Of a stretch of DNA of 5,647 nucleotides, positions 5,640 to 5,647 are shown in pieces (position 1 is the first letter of the stretch; the number at the start of each line of letters is the position of its first letter). The translations under genes were made by a program, and so were the position numbers. The notes below the pieces were generated by a model, which worked only from the letters and a program-made list of their open reading frames with translations, was not told the DNA's origin and did no database searches. Location: contig JACQGW010000015.1 in assembly GCA_016199325.1 (NCBI GenBank), positions 1 to 5,647 of the forward strand, given 5' to 3'. Source of the stretch: Chloroflexota bacterium (GTDB taxonomy: Bacteria; Chloroflexota; Dehalococcoidia; JACQGW01).

Positions 5640-5647
5640 CATAGACG

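Noticed and set aside
5527..5647. An open plus-strand frame from GTG 5527 to the window edge, preceded by AAAGGAGG
   Set aside because: The purine tract is too close to the GTG, and the frame reads straight through the hairpin cluster, giving an arginine/proline-rich product like those made by repeat sequence.

Overview
This is a GC-rich bacterial window whose coding regions strongly prefer G or C at the third codon position. The gene content and dispersed-repeat style suit Chloroflexota, perhaps a Thermomicrobia-like lineage. That assignment is an inference, because no marker gene is present. I found no RNA gene, CRISPR array or replication origin, and no convincing new biological system. 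The points of interest are repeats, one enzyme active-site substitution and an unrecognised small gene.

Left end (1-543): the window opens in what looks like the last 34 codons of a transposase. A plus-strand gene for a DUF5615 PIN-like protein follows; this family is usually the toxin or nuclease half of a two-gene module, but no partner is visible here. The gene ends just before a perfect 12-bp hairpin. From 544 to 792 there is no gene. This stretch holds several small inverted repeats, a symmetric A/T-containing element and a C-run/G-run hairpin with quadruplex potential.

Middle (793-3259): a minus-strand APC-superfamily permease resembling the KimA/YdaO potassium importers has an unusually long N-terminus and a soluble C-terminal domain. 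It is divergent from a small plus-strand gene for an unrecognised acidic 76-residue protein. The roughly 150-bp gap between them contains a TATACT box within a GTATAC palindrome that could serve one or both directions.

Right part (3260-5647): a 151-bp imperfect palindrome of the dispersed CGCAGAGG type fills the gap between the small gene and the convergent minus-strand acyl-CoA synthetase gene. The synthetase is full length and of the acetyl-CoA synthetase type, but lacks the tryptophan that restricts the acyl pocket to acetate in classical enzymes. Its upstream region holds a plausible leader, and the window ends in a dense cluster of short hairpins that looks like another intergenic repeat.

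The genes do not form an operon: strands run plus, minus, plus, minus, so each is probably transcribed alone. Potassium uptake and acyl-CoA formation are housekeeping functions with no evident link. Both convergent gaps contain a strong hairpin, which could act as a two-way transcription barrier.
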